DNA of 64,000 bases from Candidatus Competibacteraceae bacterium (GCA_016712625.1 JADJQQ010000004.1:62001-126000); one strand, 5' to 3'; shown: positions 18,810 to 38,545, numbered from the stretch's first letter. Program-made: numbers and translations. Notes: a model not told the origin generated them from the letters alone.

Positions 18810-20613
18810 ATGGGTAATTTAAGAATTGGTATCCGTTTGTCCATTCTGATTGCCATTATGTTGTTGGCGGTAATGATTATTGGTTTTACCAGCTATGTTG
18901 GATTGACTCAAGCCAATAGGGCTTTTACGGAAGTCGAAGAGTCTGTGCAAAAGCAAAGGGCGTCATCTAATTTGACCCATGTGATTGCAATTAAATTCGC
19001 CAATCTGGTTCATGACGCCCATTTGGGCGTCATCTCCCTGGACACAGGCCACACAAAATCTGGCGGCCATTAAGACAGAGCATGAACAAGCCTGGCAGGA
19101 CTATCTGAAAAATTTCTCCGGCAAGCAGCAAGAGGAACTCCTGCAAGCCAAGGAATCCATGGATGACCTCATTCAAGAAGCGGGAGCGATTTTGCAAGCG
19201 CAAGATCGGAATAAAATAGGTTTATTCGTTTCAAATTCGCTAAACAGTGTGTTGGAGCCGGTTTATACCGGTGTCTTGCAACCCCTCGAAGCACAGACCG
19301 CTCAAGATACGACTGATTTAATTGCAAAATCGAAACAGTTCAGTCGCAATTTCCAAATCATCATGATCGTGATTGGTTTGCTAGGTATGCTCATCGCTGC
19401 TGGCTTGGGCGTCTTGACTTATAATTCAATCTTGCAACCGATTGAAAAGATATCCGACACCGTACAACAGGTATCCGCCGGCGATTTCTCTGTACGAACC
19501 GATTTGACTGGAGATGATGAGCTGGCGGGGCTGGGTCGGGAATTTGATCGATTGCTGAACGAGCGTGTGGCCACCTTGGTCGATACCGAGCAGGCCAATG
19601 AAAATCTGAACAACTCGATTATTATGCTGCTGCAAGCGGTATCGCAACTCAGCCAGCGCGACCTTACCGTCAAAGTGCCGGTCAACGAAGATATTACGGG
19701 CCCGATGGCGGACGCGCTTAATTTGTTGACTACCGAAACCGCCAAGGTATTGGAAAGAGTGACCGGGCTTTCCGAACAGGTTGCCGCGGCTTCCGATAAG
19801 GTAAAGAGCCAGTCAGATGCCGTGATCGTCGTGGCGGATGAAGAGCGCCAGGAAGTGGAACTGGCCGCCGCCGAATTAACGACCGCGGCGGAAGATATGA
19901 ACCGTATCGCCAGCTTGGCCAACGTTTGCAACCAGACAGCCGGCGAAGCCAGCGAAACAACCCGCAAGGCGTTGGAAACCGTGGTAAATACCGTCAATGG
20001 CATCGTCAGCACCCGGGATACCATCAGAGAGACCGAAAAACGTATCAAGCGTTTGGGCGAGCGCTCGCAAGAAATTAGTGGTGTGGTGAATCTGATCAAC
20101 ACCATCGCCGAGCGTACGCATATTCTCGCTTTGAATGCCAGTATGCATGCCGCGTCGGCGGGTGAAGCAGGCCGAGGTTTCGCGGTGGTGGCCGATGAGG
20201 TGCAGCGACTGGCGGAAAACGCCCGTGAAGCGACCTCGCAAATTGCAACGTTGGTGAGCAGTATCCAAGTGGAAACCGCTGATACGGCGACGGCGATGAA
20301 CCAAGCGATCAGCCAGGTCGTCGAAGGTAGCCGCTTGGCCGAGCAAGCGGGCGAACAGATGAGGAAAACGCAGCAGACCACGGCTGATCTGGTGGCGTCG
20401 GTGCAGCAAATTGCGGTCCGTTCCCAAGAGCAAGCCCGTGTCAGTAACGCCTTGCTAGAGCGAGCGAAGCAGATTCAGAATGGTACCGTGCAAACTGGTC
20501 AGCGGTTGATGGAACAAAGCCAATATACCGGTAATTTGGTCGAATTCGCTGGAAATCTGTTGGATTCCGTGCGGGTGTTCAAATTGCCGCCGTCGGCTGC
20601 GGAGAACGTCTGA
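18810..20613 (+). CDS. pilJ: Methyl-accepting chemotaxis protein, PilJ type (one indel)
   Basis: About 600 residues. TM1 is LSILIAIMLLAVMIIGFTSY, the periplasmic domain follows, TM2 is IIMIVIGLLGMLIAAGLGVL, then a HAMP-like region (ISDTVQQVSAGDFSVRTDLT), a second linker and the signalling hairpin tip HILALNASMHAASAGEAGRG. This tip is the MCP kinase-contact consensus. Frames switch near 19042 after a perfect 10-bp inverted repeat (19012-19033), and dropping one base gives LDQATQNLAAIKTEHEQAW. It is the transmembrane receptor of the Pil-Chp system and the next gene is the kinase. Confidence 0.85.
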
Positions 20614-20677
20614 TTGTTCTGCTGTTGTTCGCCTTTCTTGAAGGTTACTCCGAATTGTCGGGAGTGGGTCAAAGCTC

Positions 20678-23600
20678 ATGGCCACCATATCCAGCGAAAT
20701 AACTTCCGCTTTGGAAGCGGAAGTTGCCGCCCTCGTCGAAGTGCTGTTCGAGACATTCTCCGATCCTGAAGCGATTGAGGATTCCGCCTTGATTGCAGAC
20801 GGACTCGGGCGCTATATCAGCCATGTCGAGCAGCTCGGTATTTTGGCCAGGCAGGGCGGTTTCATGGGATTTCAGCAGCTGTGCGTTCAATTTCAAGGGA
20901 GATTAACGCTGCTTGCGAACGAAGAGAACGCTTTGTCGGACGGCCATCGCGAGTTATTGGAGGAATGGCCCTCTTTGGTTATGGGTTATTTGGAATCGCC
21001 AGCCAACGCTGAATTAAGCGATGCGTTAATAGCCCATCTGGAAAATCCGCTTTGGCCATCGTTATTGATCGAAGCCGAACCGTCCGCGTTGCGGGAAGCA
21101 TTGATCAGGCCCTCCGATACAGGTTTCGAGCAAGATGATGACGGAGCAAATCTTGTCGAAGCCGAGGCCGAAGCTGTCGCTGAGCCATCCCTGTCAGAAA
21201 TTTCCCATCAGAAATTAGAGCAGGTGGAAACCGAGTTGGGGAGTGTGTTTGAAAATTCGGTTGATGCTGAGATCAATGCCGCTGCTTTGGATACTTCCGA
21301 GCTAGAGGAGCGCGCGTTTCAAGAATCGGATGCTACCTTGCCTATCGCCGTTGCGACTGAAGCGCCGGCGTCAGCGGAAGCCGCGCTCGAATCTCATCCT
21401 TTGGTCGATGACTTGATTTCAGCGCTTCCCACGCCGATGGTGGTCGAAACTCCAGCAGAACCGTTGACGGCAAATGGATTTGCCGAGTTAGTTGCTCCAG
21501 ATGTGGAAGAGATGGAGGGGAGCGAGGATGTTTATTTGGAGGGGTCCGCCGCGGAAGCGGTTCCAGTGGCACCTGGAGTGGTTCCAGCAGTAGTACATGA
21601 GGATGCCTTCCCTGAAGTTCAACTGGCGGAAAGAGAGGGCCAACTGGCTGATCTGGCATCCACGGTTAGCAAGACGGTGGAAGCATTATCAGAAGCTGAA
21701 CGGGAGGCCGTGGTCGTTTCACCACAATTCCTTGAATCGGATCCAATCTTGAAATCGGTCGCCATCGAGTCGTCCGATGGCGAAACCGTGTGGTTGGAAG
21801 CGGAGGTGGAACAGCCAGCCATGGCTGACTCATCCATCATTTCCGAGTCCATGGGCATAGCTGAAAGCGTACTGGAACCGACCGAAGCTGAAGTTTCACA
21901 GCCAAAAGAAGTCGAAATTGCTGAAGCAGCGGTCGAATCGCGGGAGGAAGCAACAGCGGTCTTCGAAGCCGGAGTGCAATCGTTGTTGCATCCGACGGCG
22001 GCTTTGCTGGAACCGGAGCTAGAACCGGCATTACCGAGCGAGGATGAAATAACCGACGAGGACGGAGCAGCCGCCGGATTACCAGGATTCGACCAGGAAT
22101 TGGTTGAATTACTGCAAGGCGAACTTGGCTCGATTATCGAAGCGACCGAAGATCTTAAAGGGATCGTCCTGGCGCCTGAGACGGATACCGAAGCCCGGTT
22201 GGAGGTGCTGTCAAATTACGCCGATCAAATAGCGCGCTTGGCCGATGCGGCCGAAGCATTAGGACTTGGCGGATTGCAGCAGGTATGCGCCCATTTGAAC
22301 GGCAACGTCATGGCGCTTGCGGCTTGGGGTAGGCCACTGGATGAGTCCGAATACCAATTACTCGCGGCCTGGCCAGAACGCGCGTTGCATTACCTGCAAA
22401 AGCTTCCTGACCGAAGTTGCAGTCGCGCTCTGGTTCAATCCCTGATCTATGCCAACTGGCCCGATCCGCTACCGGTCGAACTGGCCACTCCCCTGGTCGA
22501 GCTGTTGGCTAAGCCTACCTTTGCGATACCCGAAGAAATGGCGGTGGAGGCGCGGCCTCAGGAGGCGACGCCAGAGGATGTTTCCTTGGCACTGCCGGAG
22601 GATGTCAATCCGGAATTGTTGGACAGCCTGTTGCAAGAGTTGCCCGGACAGACCGCGGAGTTGTCAGCCGCCATCCAGCGTTTGGCGGCGGGGAATGGCG
22701 TGTTGCGAGACGTGGAAGTGGCTCAGCGTATCGCCCACACCGTCAAGGGCGCTGGCAATACCGTGGGTGTGCGCGGCATCGCCAATCTGACTCACCACAT
22801 GGAAGATATCCTGCAAGCGTTTTCCAAGCATAAGGCCTTGCCGACGCGCCGGCTTGCCGAGACGCTGTTGGCCGCCACCGATTGCCTTGAGAATATGAGC
22901 GAAGCCTTGGTTGGGTTAGGCGCACCGCCAACTCAGGCGCGCCAGGTATTGCAAAGCATTCTGGATTGGGCCAATCGGATTGATCGCGAAGGCTTACCGC
23001 GGGACGACGCCGCTCTCCCAGAGCGCGTGCCGACAGTCGCCGCGGTGCAAACAGGGAAACTGCCAGAACTTGTCGACGTGGCCGAAGCGCCGAGACCGTT
23101 ACGGCAGCTGCCACATCCGCGGCGGATACGCCGCAGGCCGCTGTTCCAATGCTGCGTGTGCCAGCGACCTTGGTCGACGAGTTGTTACGCTTGGTGGGAG
23201 AATCTATCATTCTGACCGGGCAGGTACAGGAACGGACGCGCAAGGCGTTACGGCAGATTCGAGCGGTGCAAACGCAGCATCAGGTTTTCCAACAACTGAC
23301 GGCCGATCTAGAACAATTGGTCGAAATCCGCGGAATCGCCACACTCCGCGGCGAGGCCACCGGCAAGGGGGATTTCGATCCGCTGGAGCTGGAGCAGTAC
23401 AATGAGTTGAATACGGTCACTCACCGCCTGCTGGAAGCTTCCGCCGATAGCCGCGCAATCGGCCATGATATCCGTGAGGATCTCGGCGCTTTGGACGATT
23501 TGCTGGTAGCCCAGGGACGACTGCACCGTGAAAGTCAGGAAGCGGTGTTGCGCACGCGCATGGTGCCGGTGAAGACGATCGTACCGCGCTTGCAGCGAAG

Positions 23601-24974
23601 CGTACGCCAGACTTGTCGCTTGACTGACAAGGAAGTCGAGTTCTCAGTCAGCGGCGGCGAGACCATGATGGACAGCAACTTGCTAGCGGACATCACCGAT
23701 CCACTGATGCATGTCTTGCGCAATGCGGTGGATCACGGTATTGAGTTACCGCAACAACGTCAGACCGTAGGAAAGAATCCAGTGGGTCGCATCATTTTGG
23801 CCTTCGTTCGCGAGGGAGATACGATCGCGGTGCGTTGTCGGGATGATGGCGCTGGATTAGATTTTAACGCTATCCGCCTGGCCGCCGAAGCAAAGGGGCT
23901 AATAGTAGCTGGCGCGACGCCAAGCGAATCGGAACTGAGCCAGCTAATCCTAACGCCTGGATTTTCTACCCGAATCGAAGCGACTCAGACTTCTGGACGC
24001 GGCATTGGTCTGGATGCGGTGCAAAGTCGCGTCAGGGAGTTGAAAGGTTCATTCAAATTCGTTCCGAAACTGGTCGGGGCTGCATGATGGAATTTCGGCT
24101 GCCCGTCACCCCTGATCGCGATTCATGCCGTATTAGTTCGCATCCACAACCAACGATTCGCGATTTCCAGTCGTGGAATTCAGCAGATCCTCTATGCTGA
24201 TCTAGGAGAGACTCGCCAGATTGGAACGAAGACGGTTTTATAAGATCGGGGATGGTTTTACGAACTGACGTCTTTGGAAACCATACTCAATCTATCGCAC
24301 GATCGCCGCACCACCGAGCGACGGATGCCGGCGCTGCTGTTGGTGCGAGAGGAAACTGGCGCCACCCGCGCCGTGTGATGGCCCAGGAGGTGTTGGACAG
24401 CCGCGATCTCGTCGTCAAGCCGCTCGGTCGTTATTTCCCTAAACTTCCGGGTATCGTCGGTGCTACGATTCTAGGCGATGGTAGCGTGGTGCCTGTGCTG
24501 GATCTACCGGAAATGTTGAGCACCTCTCTGTCTGATTTCAGTGCGCCCGCGCAGCGGAAAGTCAAACCAGTCGCTGCTACCACCTATGCCGGCCAGCGGA
24601 TGGCCCTGGTGGTTGATGATTCTTTGAGCGCTCGGCGGGCCTTGGCGCAAGCGGTCGAAGATGCCGGCTTTGAGGTGCGTACCGCCCGCGACGGTTTGGA
24701 GGCCGTGGCCATGATCGAGGCGCGGCGACCTGATTTGTTGCTGGTCGATTTAGAGATGCCACGCATGAATGGGCTGGAGCTGACCGCGCACGTCCGAGGT
24801 CGCGAGGCGACTCGCGGGTTGCCGGTGATCATGGTGACTTCCCGGTCCACCGCCAAGCACCGCCGAGAGGCCGAGGCGGTCGGGGTGAGCCCCCGCATGA
24901 CCAAGCCATTTACTGATGAGGCATTGCTCCAAAATATTGAGGCTGCCCTAAAGATCGGTATGGCGGTGAGTTGA
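20678..24974 (+). CDS. ChpA/PilL-type chemotaxis histidine kinase (several indels)
   Basis: About 1430 residues in restored form. The order is: N-terminal FimL/Hpt-like helical domain (1-150), a long acidic Ala/Glu/Pro linker (150-465), a second FimL-like domain, an HPt domain with the phospho-accepting His in AHTVKGAGNTVG (about 688), the CheA dimerisation/ATPase region (VDELLRLVGESIILTGQV, VLRNAVDHGIELP, RDDGAGLD, SGRGIGLDAV), a CheW-like domain and a C-terminal receiver (VVDDSLSARR, LLVDLEMPRMNG). One indel lies near 23090 and a cluster between 24055 and 24380. ChpA of Pseudomonas has many Hpt domains, whereas only one canonical HPt motif is seen here. Confidence 0.85.
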
Positions 24975-24999
24975 TGATCTTGAGCAGCCAAGTGCAGGA

Positions 25000-25488
25000 A
25001 TGGGGTCTGGTGGTCAGAACACTGACGCCGCGTCGACCAAAACGTCTTTATTGGTGGCGATCTCTATCGATGACCATTACCTGTTGTTGCCCCAGCGCGA
25101 AGTATTTTCCCTAGAATCGGTTTTGGATGTGAAGCGAGAGGGAGCGCAAGCGCCTTCCAGTGGAACCATCGAGCTGGCTGGCGTGGAGTGGCCGGTTTAT
25201 TGCTTGAGCGGAGCGGCGTTAATCACCACGATGGATTTTCCATCCCAGCGTCGGATCTGCCTGTTATTAAACGATGGTCATGACTATTTGGCGATTGCCT
25301 GTGATCAGATTGAAACCTTGACGCGCCAGCCTCAGGGGCGTTTCCCGCTGCCCCCTTGTCAGGCCAAGGCGGATGCACTGATCGAGTCCCTGATCGTTGA
25401 TGAGGAAACCGTCCGCTGTATGACGACGACCGCTCGTTTGAAGCGTTATTGTCAGCGTAATGGCAATCGGGATACGGATTATGGCTGA
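25000..25488 (+). CDS. CheW-like protein (ChpC/PilI type)
   Basis: 162 residues with a weak CheW fold: TSLLVAISIDDHYLLLPQRE and a core VEWPVYCLSGAALI followed by RICLLLNDGHDYLAIACDQIE. The usual NLRG motif is replaced by VEWPVYCLSG. It follows ChpA by 25 nt and its end overlaps the next CheW-like gene by 8 nt (25481-25488), so all three are translated together. ChpC-like adaptors in Pil-Chp systems connect alternative receptors to the kinase; that role is inferred here. Confidence 0.65.
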   Translation: MGSGGQNTDAASTKTSLLVAISIDDHYLLLPQREVFSLESVLDVKREGAQAPSSGTIELAGVEWPVYCLSGAALITTMDFPSQRRICLLLNDGHDYLAIACDQIETLTRQPQGRFPLPPCQAKADALIESLIVDEETVRCMTTTARLKRYCQRNGNRDTDYG

Positions 25489-25944
25489 AGCATCCGCTTG
25501 GCTGTTGGCGTTGGATACGGAATTACAGGCTGCCGTGGGCGAGCTTCCAGATGGTTCATCTCCTGCAATCGCCTGCTGTTTTTGAAGTTGTCGATGCCCC
25601 TGTTTATTGCCGGCAAGTGGTTCTTTGGCAACAGGCGATCATCCCGTTCTTGATTTGGCGGCTTGGTTGCGGGCAAGTAATGCTATTTCAACGCCAGCTA
25701 TCGTAGGTATTTTTGCTTACCAAGCGGCTGATCGCATTGCCTACGGGGCATTGCCATTGCTAAGAGTGCCAACCCGTCGTCGAGTTAGCGACGATCAAGC
25801 CTGCGCTTTGCCGGAGGAGCCAATGGGTTGGGCGTTTATCGCCATGTCATGCTTTAAGGATGGAGACAACGAAATTCAATTCTGGATCTACAGCGCCTTT
25901 TCTCGGGCGCGCTGTTGAATGAAGCGATTAAGCCGCCCACCTAA
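25481..25944 (+). CDS. Second CheW-like protein (about three indels)
   Basis: ATG 25481 overlaps the previous gene and begins MAEASAWLLALDTELQAAVG. Successive frames then continue MVHLLQSPAVFEVVDAPVYC, IIPVLDLAAWLRAS, VGIFAYQAADRIAYGAL and finish ILDLQRLFSGALLNEAIKPP before TAA at 25942. Changes of one base near 25547, in the CCC at 25643 and near 25880 join them; each break is a missing or extra base. IPVLDLAAWL matches the CheW strand that carries the partner-binding surface. Frequent frame changes make the exact sequence uncertain. Probably a further adaptor of the ChpA kinase, which closes the operon. Confidence 0.55.
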
Positions 25945-26040
25945 AATCAGGTGGGAGAGTATTTATCAATAACACAGGCTGATTTGATGGAGCGTCATTG
26001 GAGCGAAGAAGAACGCTTGGCCCATCAGTTCCCTGATAGC

Positions 26041-26678
26041 TCATTTCGCCGGATAACTGACTCCAGCGCCACCTAGACCGCAGTAACCGCCGGGATTTTT
26101 TGCCAAATATTGCTGATGATAATCCTCTGCGTAATAAAACGTTGGGGCCTCGATAATTTCGGTGGTGATGGTTCTGTGGCCGGCGGCGGTCAATCTTGCT
26201 GATAGGCGGTGCAACTGGCTAAGGCGGCGCTGTGCTGGGCAGCATCATAGGTATAGATCGCGGAGCGATATTGGGTACCGACATCATTGCCCTGGCGCAT
26301 ACCTTGGGTGGGATCGTGTGATTCCCAGAACAGTCTGAGCAGTTGCGAGTAGTTCATTACGGAAGGATCGTACACGACCAGCACAACCTCGGCATGACCG
26401 GTCAACCCGCTGCACACTTCCTCATAAGTGGGATTGGGGGTGGCGCCGCCCGCATAACCGACGGCTGTGGTGTAGACTCCCGCTTGGGTCCAGAATTTTC
26501 GCTCCGCTCCCCAGAAGCAGCCCAGTCCGAACAAGGCTTTTTCCATTCCGGCAGGAAAGGGCGGTTGCAGCGGGTGATTGTTAACATAGTGCTGCTTGAG
26601 GACAGGCATCGGTGTCGAACGGCCCGGTAGCGCGTCCGCCGCGCCGGGAATTTGAAGCTTGCGTGACAGCCACGGCAT
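26041..26678 (-). CDS. msrA: Peptide-methionine (S)-S-oxide reductase (one indel)
   Basis: About 212 residues after correction. The MsrA active site GCFWGAERKFW is present, followed by GYAGGATPNPTYEEVCSGLT and GHAEVVLVVYDP. The first frame stops after TAYQQD at 26190; adding one A to the AA near 26191 continues with LTAAGHRTITTEIIEA and YYAEDYHQQYLAKNPGGYCG, the usual C-terminus with resolving cysteine. The N-terminal extension (ADALPGRSTPMPV) matches the long E. coli type. It repairs oxidised methionine in proteins. It converges with the chemosensory operon. Confidence 0.92.
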
Positions 26679-26747
26679 CGGTTTTAGCTCCTGAGTTGAC
26701 GATAGCCATTGAGGATCGATGGCTATTATGACCGTTACGTGCGCTGA

Positions 26748-27755
26748 TTATTCCCACCGAAACAGCCAAACTCCGATCGCCATGCAGCCGATGCTGATGG
26801 CGAGTAGGGCCAATAGATGACCGGATATGTCCGTCAAGCTGGCCCCGTCCAATATAATTGCACGGGCTGCGTCAATGATATGGGTCAACGGCGCCAGCTG
26901 CGCCGCCTTTTGTAGAATCGGGCGCACTCCTTCCAACGAAAACCAGACGCCCGATAAGAATGTCATCGGCCAGCTGACCACGTTCAGTAGACCCGCCGCC
27001 AGTTCTTCGCTGGTGGTGCGAGCGGCAACCAGCATCCCCAGGCTGATCAGACTCAGTGCGCCGACGGCAAACACGATCAACAGATCAAAATAAGAACCAT
27101 GCATCGGAAAGCCGATCACCCAGTCGGTACCGACAAACACCAATGCCGTCGATACAAGAATCAGCCACAGTCGGGAAGCGATCTGGGCGGATAAAAACTC
27201 GAGCGGCGTCAACGGGGTGGCTTTCAATCGTTTGAGCGTTCCATTTTTTCGATAACGAACGATGACATAGCCGATGCCGAACAAACAACTGAACATCATG
27301 TTCATGGCCAACACGCCCGGCATCACCCAGTCCACGTAGCGGATGAGACGACCGCTGACGGTTTCCTTGGCGAAGGTGGAACGCGCATCGATGCCACGCA
27401 GCACCTGTTCCAGCATGTAACCTTTCGAAGATTCAGCGTTGACCCAATATCGTTGCTTGACTGGATCGATCAGCATATCGAGTTGATGGCGCTGGACTTT
27501 GATCAAAGCGGCGGGCAGATCGCTGACGGGGACAAATTGAATGTAATGAACTTTGAAAAATTCGCTGGAGTTCCCGCTGCTGGTATCGCCTAGCACTCCC
27601 ACTTTGTAGAGATTGAGTCCAGGGCCAGAAAACGCAAAGGCAAAGCCGCCGATTAAAGAGAGAGGGAACAGCAGATTCCAGGTCAAGGAGGAGCGGTCGC
27701 GTAAAAATTCGAGATTGCGGCAGAGAAATAAGGCCCAAAAACGCTTGAAGTTCAT
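26748..27755 (-). CDS. ABC-2 type transporter permease
   Basis: About 335 residues from ATG 27755 (MNFKRFWALFLCRNLEFLRD). One helix near the N-terminus, a large periplasmic loop (ASKGYMLEQV region) and a cluster of five helices in the C-terminal half, including SLISLGMLVAARTTSEELAA and FLSGVWFSLEGVRPILQ, give the ABC-2 exporter layout. The start overlaps the stop of the ATPase gene by 4 nt (ATGA), so the two are one transport unit. Substrate unknown. Confidence 0.85.
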   Translation of the reverse strand: MNFKRFWALFLCRNLEFLRDRSSLTWNLLFPLSLIGGFAFAFSGPGLNLYKVGVLGDTSSGNSSEFFKVHYIQFVPVSDLPAALIKVQRHQLDMLIDPVKQRYWVNAESSKGYMLEQVLRGIDARSTFAKETVSGRLIRYVDWVMPGVLAMNMMFSCLFGIGYVIVRYRKNGTLKRLKATPLTPLEFLSAQIASRLWLILVSTALVFVGTDWVIGFPMHGSYFDLLIVFAVGALSLISLGMLVAARTTSEELAAGLLNVVSWPMTFLSGVWFSLEGVRPILQKAAQLAPLTHIIDAARAIILDGASLTDISGHLLALLAISIGCMAIGVWLFRWE

Positions 27756-28639
27756 GCGCGCAATTCCTGCCCAGTTAATTCCAAAAACAAATCTTCCAAA
27801 GTTCGGGGGCGAATTTGCAGCCTTGCCAGCGAAACGTTTTGAGCCAGCAGTTCGCGGATGGCGGCATTGACATCGCGAGTCAAGATTTCCACGGTATCTC
27901 GGCAATGGATGACGGTCAGCCATGATGGGAGGGAAGGATCGTGAAAATCGGCCTGTGGTAGTTGCAGCACCACGTCATCGAAGTGCGCCGCTAGCAGCGC
28001 GCGTGGCGTACCTTGCGCGATGATCCGGCCATGGTCTATGATGGCGATCATGTCACACAAATGATAAGCCTCTTCCATATAATGGGTGGTTAACAACAAG
28101 GTTTTTACCGCGCGCCTTGATCTGGTGCACCAGCTCCCAGAAGTTGCGGCGGGCTTGTGGGTCAAGGCCAGTGGTGGGTTCGTCTAGGAAAAATCAATTC
28201 CGGGATCGTTGACCAGCGCAATGGCCAGCAACAACCGTTGCCGTTGACCGCCAGAAAGCTTGCGGGTGTCTCGATCGAGGAACTCGCCAAGTGCGCAGCT
28301 CTCAATGAGCTCCGCCAGGGGTAAAGTGCGCTGATAAAAACTGCCGAACAGCCGCAGGTTTTCACGACCGGTAATGAAATCCTGTAAGGCCGTGGATTGA
28401 AACATAATCCCAATATTTTGCCGAAAGTGCGGCCCCAGCGGCCTGTCGTGATAGAGGATAGTACCGCTAGTCGGCTGCTGGATGCCTTCGAGAAGTTCAA
28501 CCGTAGTGGTTTTGCCCGCGCCGTTAGGCCCCAGCAGGCCGACACAGCGACCCGCTGGAAGGGCCAAATCGAGGCCGTCCACCGCTTTTACGCCACGGAA
28601 ATGTTTTATCAATTGATGGGCTGACAACAAGACAGTCAT
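27752..28639 (-). CDS. ABC transporter ATP-binding protein (two indels)
   Basis: About 295 residues after correction. Walker A is GLLGPNGAGKTTT, the Q-loop is IMFQSTALQDF, the signature is KLSGGQRQRLLLA and Walker B with D-loop follows as FLDEPTTGLDPQARRNFW; H-loop in LLLTTHYMEEAYHLCD. The frame breaks at the T5 run at 28186-28190 and at the A5 near 28110, and one base at each joins the parts. The first half runs to 28639 (ATG), where TVLLSAHQLIKHFRG begins. It powers the ABC-2 permease encoded next. Confidence 0.88.
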
Positions 28640-28698
28640 CGCGGTGGACGTCAGTAGCAACAATGCCAAGGGAAGATCATGAGGCGAGTGGAAAAATT

Positions 28699-28729
28699 AA
28701 GGCGGGTAACGCCGTGCGCTGCCCGCCTT
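28699..28729 (-). terminator. Bidirectional intrinsic terminator after rpoC
   Basis: An 8-bp GC-rich stem (AAGGCGGG with CCCGCCTT) around a 15-nt loop, flanked by T-runs in both directions (CTTTTAC on plus, TTAATTTTT on minus). It lies 24 nt past the rpoC stop and so ends the rplKAJL-rpoBC transcript before the ABC transporter genes. Confidence 0.7.
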
Positions 28730-28752
28730 TTACGACTTGTCGCCACCTGCTT

Positions 28753-32981
<4,229 letters not shown>

Positions 32982-33038
32982 CGTCTCTCACTCACGGGAT
33001 TGGCTAGGCGTCCGCCGCGAACAGCGGACACATCGACC

Positions 33039-37200
<4,162 letters not shown>

Positions 37201-37422
37201 CAGGATTCCTCTCATCGGGAGTGCAGCCAAGGGCGAAAATCGCCTGATTCCATTGTCGGTCCCGACCCAACTTATTTTGGGCTGGAACTTGGGTGTTACC
37301 TGAGAAACTCAAACAGAAACAGGCCGGCGGCCCGAAGGTCGCCAGCCGTTCCCAAAGGGAATCCGTCCAAGTCAGATCAGGCGGTTTAGGCGGATTTCCG
37401 TGAGGCGAAAGCGCCGCAAGGC

Positions 37423-37797
37423 TTACTTGATATCGACCTTGGCGCCGGCTTCTTCCAGCTTTTTCTTGACATCTTCCGCCTCGGCCTTGGGAATGCCTTC
37501 CTTGATGGTGGAAGGTACGCCTTCCACTGCATCCTTCGCTTCCTTCAAGCCCAGGCCCGTCAGGGCGCGTACGACTTTGATCACTTCGACCTTTTTCTCG
37601 CCGAAGCTGGTCATCACCACGTCGAACTCGGTCTGTTCCTCAACCGGGGCGGCGGCCACGGCGGCGGCTGGGGCGGCGGCCACGGCAGCGGCGGCGCTAA
37701 CGCCGAATTTTTCTTCCATCGCGGAAATAAGATCGACGACTTCCATCACCGTCATGCTGGCGATGGTATCCAGAATATCTTGTTTTGAAACGGCCAT
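37423..37797 (-). CDS. rplL: 50S ribosomal protein L7/L12
   Basis: 124 residues from ATG 37797 (AVSKQDILDTIASMTVMEVV), with an N-terminal dimerisation helix, an Ala-rich flexible hinge (AAAAVAAAPAAAVAAAP) and the globular C-terminus ending EEAGAKVDIK. It forms the ribosome stalk that contacts translation factors. AGGAG lies 10 nt upstream. A 222-nt gap before rpoB is where E. coli has an attenuator and an RNase III site; I cannot identify these here. Confidence 0.95.
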   Translation of the reverse strand: MAVSKQDILDTIASMTVMEVVDLISAMEEKFGVSAAAAVAAAPAAAVAAAPVEEQTEFDVVMTSFGEKKVEVIKVVRALTGLGLKEAKDAVEGVPSTIKEGIPKAEAEDVKKKLEEAGAKVDIK

Positions 37798-37861
37798 TAC
37801 GGAGTTACTCCTGGTAAACGCTTGCAGTATCATTCAATTCGGGCTATTGGCCAGCAAACGA

Positions 37862-38395
37862 TCAGGCGGCTTCTTTCTGCTGCCGGATCGCTTCGACCGT
37901 GCGCACCAACTTGCCGGGAATTTCATTGAGGGTCCGCGCGAATTTATCGAGCGGCGCCTTCATGCAGGCCATGAGCAGACTGATTGCCTGGTCGCGGGTC
38001 GGCAGGCTGGCCAGACGCTCCAACTCACTGGCTGGAAACGCTTGGCCGCTCACCGCCAACGCCTTGACGATCAGTTTGTCGTTGGCCTTTTCCTTGAGAA
38101 ATTCCTTGAACAGTCGCGCCGCCGCGCCGGGATCCTCCTGGGAGAACGCTAGAATCAGCGGTCCCACCAGGCTGGATTGCAGGCACTCGAACTCGGTTCC
38201 CCGCACGGCGCGCCGCGCCAGGGTGTTCTTGACGACGCGCAGATAGACGCCGGTTTCCCGCGCCTTGACGCGCAGGTTGGTGATCTGAGCGACGCTCAGG
38301 CCACGATATTCGGCGGCAATCGCGGAGTGCGCACTGGCAGCCACTTTGGCGACTTCGGCCACCACAGCCTGTTTTTCTGCCAGATTGAGACTCAT
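37862..38395 (-). CDS. rplJ: 50S ribosomal protein L10
   Basis: 177 residues. It begins MSLNLAEKQAVVAEVAKVAA, with LRVVKNTLARRAV and GTEFECLQSSLVGPLILAFS typical of L10. It anchors L7/L12 dimers on the ribosome and binds its own leader RNA to repress the operon. The start lies 64 nt upstream of rplL on the minus strand, behind a leader with recognisable L10 elements. Confidence 0.95.
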   Translation of the reverse strand: MSLNLAEKQAVVAEVAKVAASAHSAIAAEYRGLSVAQITNLRVKARETGVYLRVVKNTLARRAVRGTEFECLQSSLVGPLILAFSQEDPGAAARLFKEFLKEKANDKLIVKALAVSGQAFPASELERLASLPTRDQAISLLMACMKAPLDKFARTLNEIPGKLVRTVEAIRQQKEAA

Positions 38396-38469
38396 TCACT
38401 TACCTCTCAGTGTTTTCTCCATGTGCTGGAGAGCGAAAAACGGTGGCCTTACCAGGATGATCCGGAAGG

Positions 38470-38545
38470 GCCTTGCCGTCTGCGCGGGCTATCCGGGTTT
38501 GCGACCGGAAATGATTAAGCCTAATGGCGCCCGCGGTCTTTGACG
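38470..38545 (-). promoter_or_regulatory. L10 (rplJL) mRNA leader
   Basis: On the minus strand the leader contains CAAAGACCGCGGGCG, then GGCTTAAT, then CCCGCGCAGACGG, in the order and spacing found in the enterobacterial L10 leader. L10-L7/L12 binding there represses translation of rplJ. The match is by eye; a covariance search would settle it. It lies in the 218-nt gap between rplA and rplJ. Confidence 0.55.

Noticed and set aside
25987..26079. Short frame after the second CheW-like gene
   Set aside because: It is about 30 codons long, without motif, and overlaps the end of msrA on the other strand.
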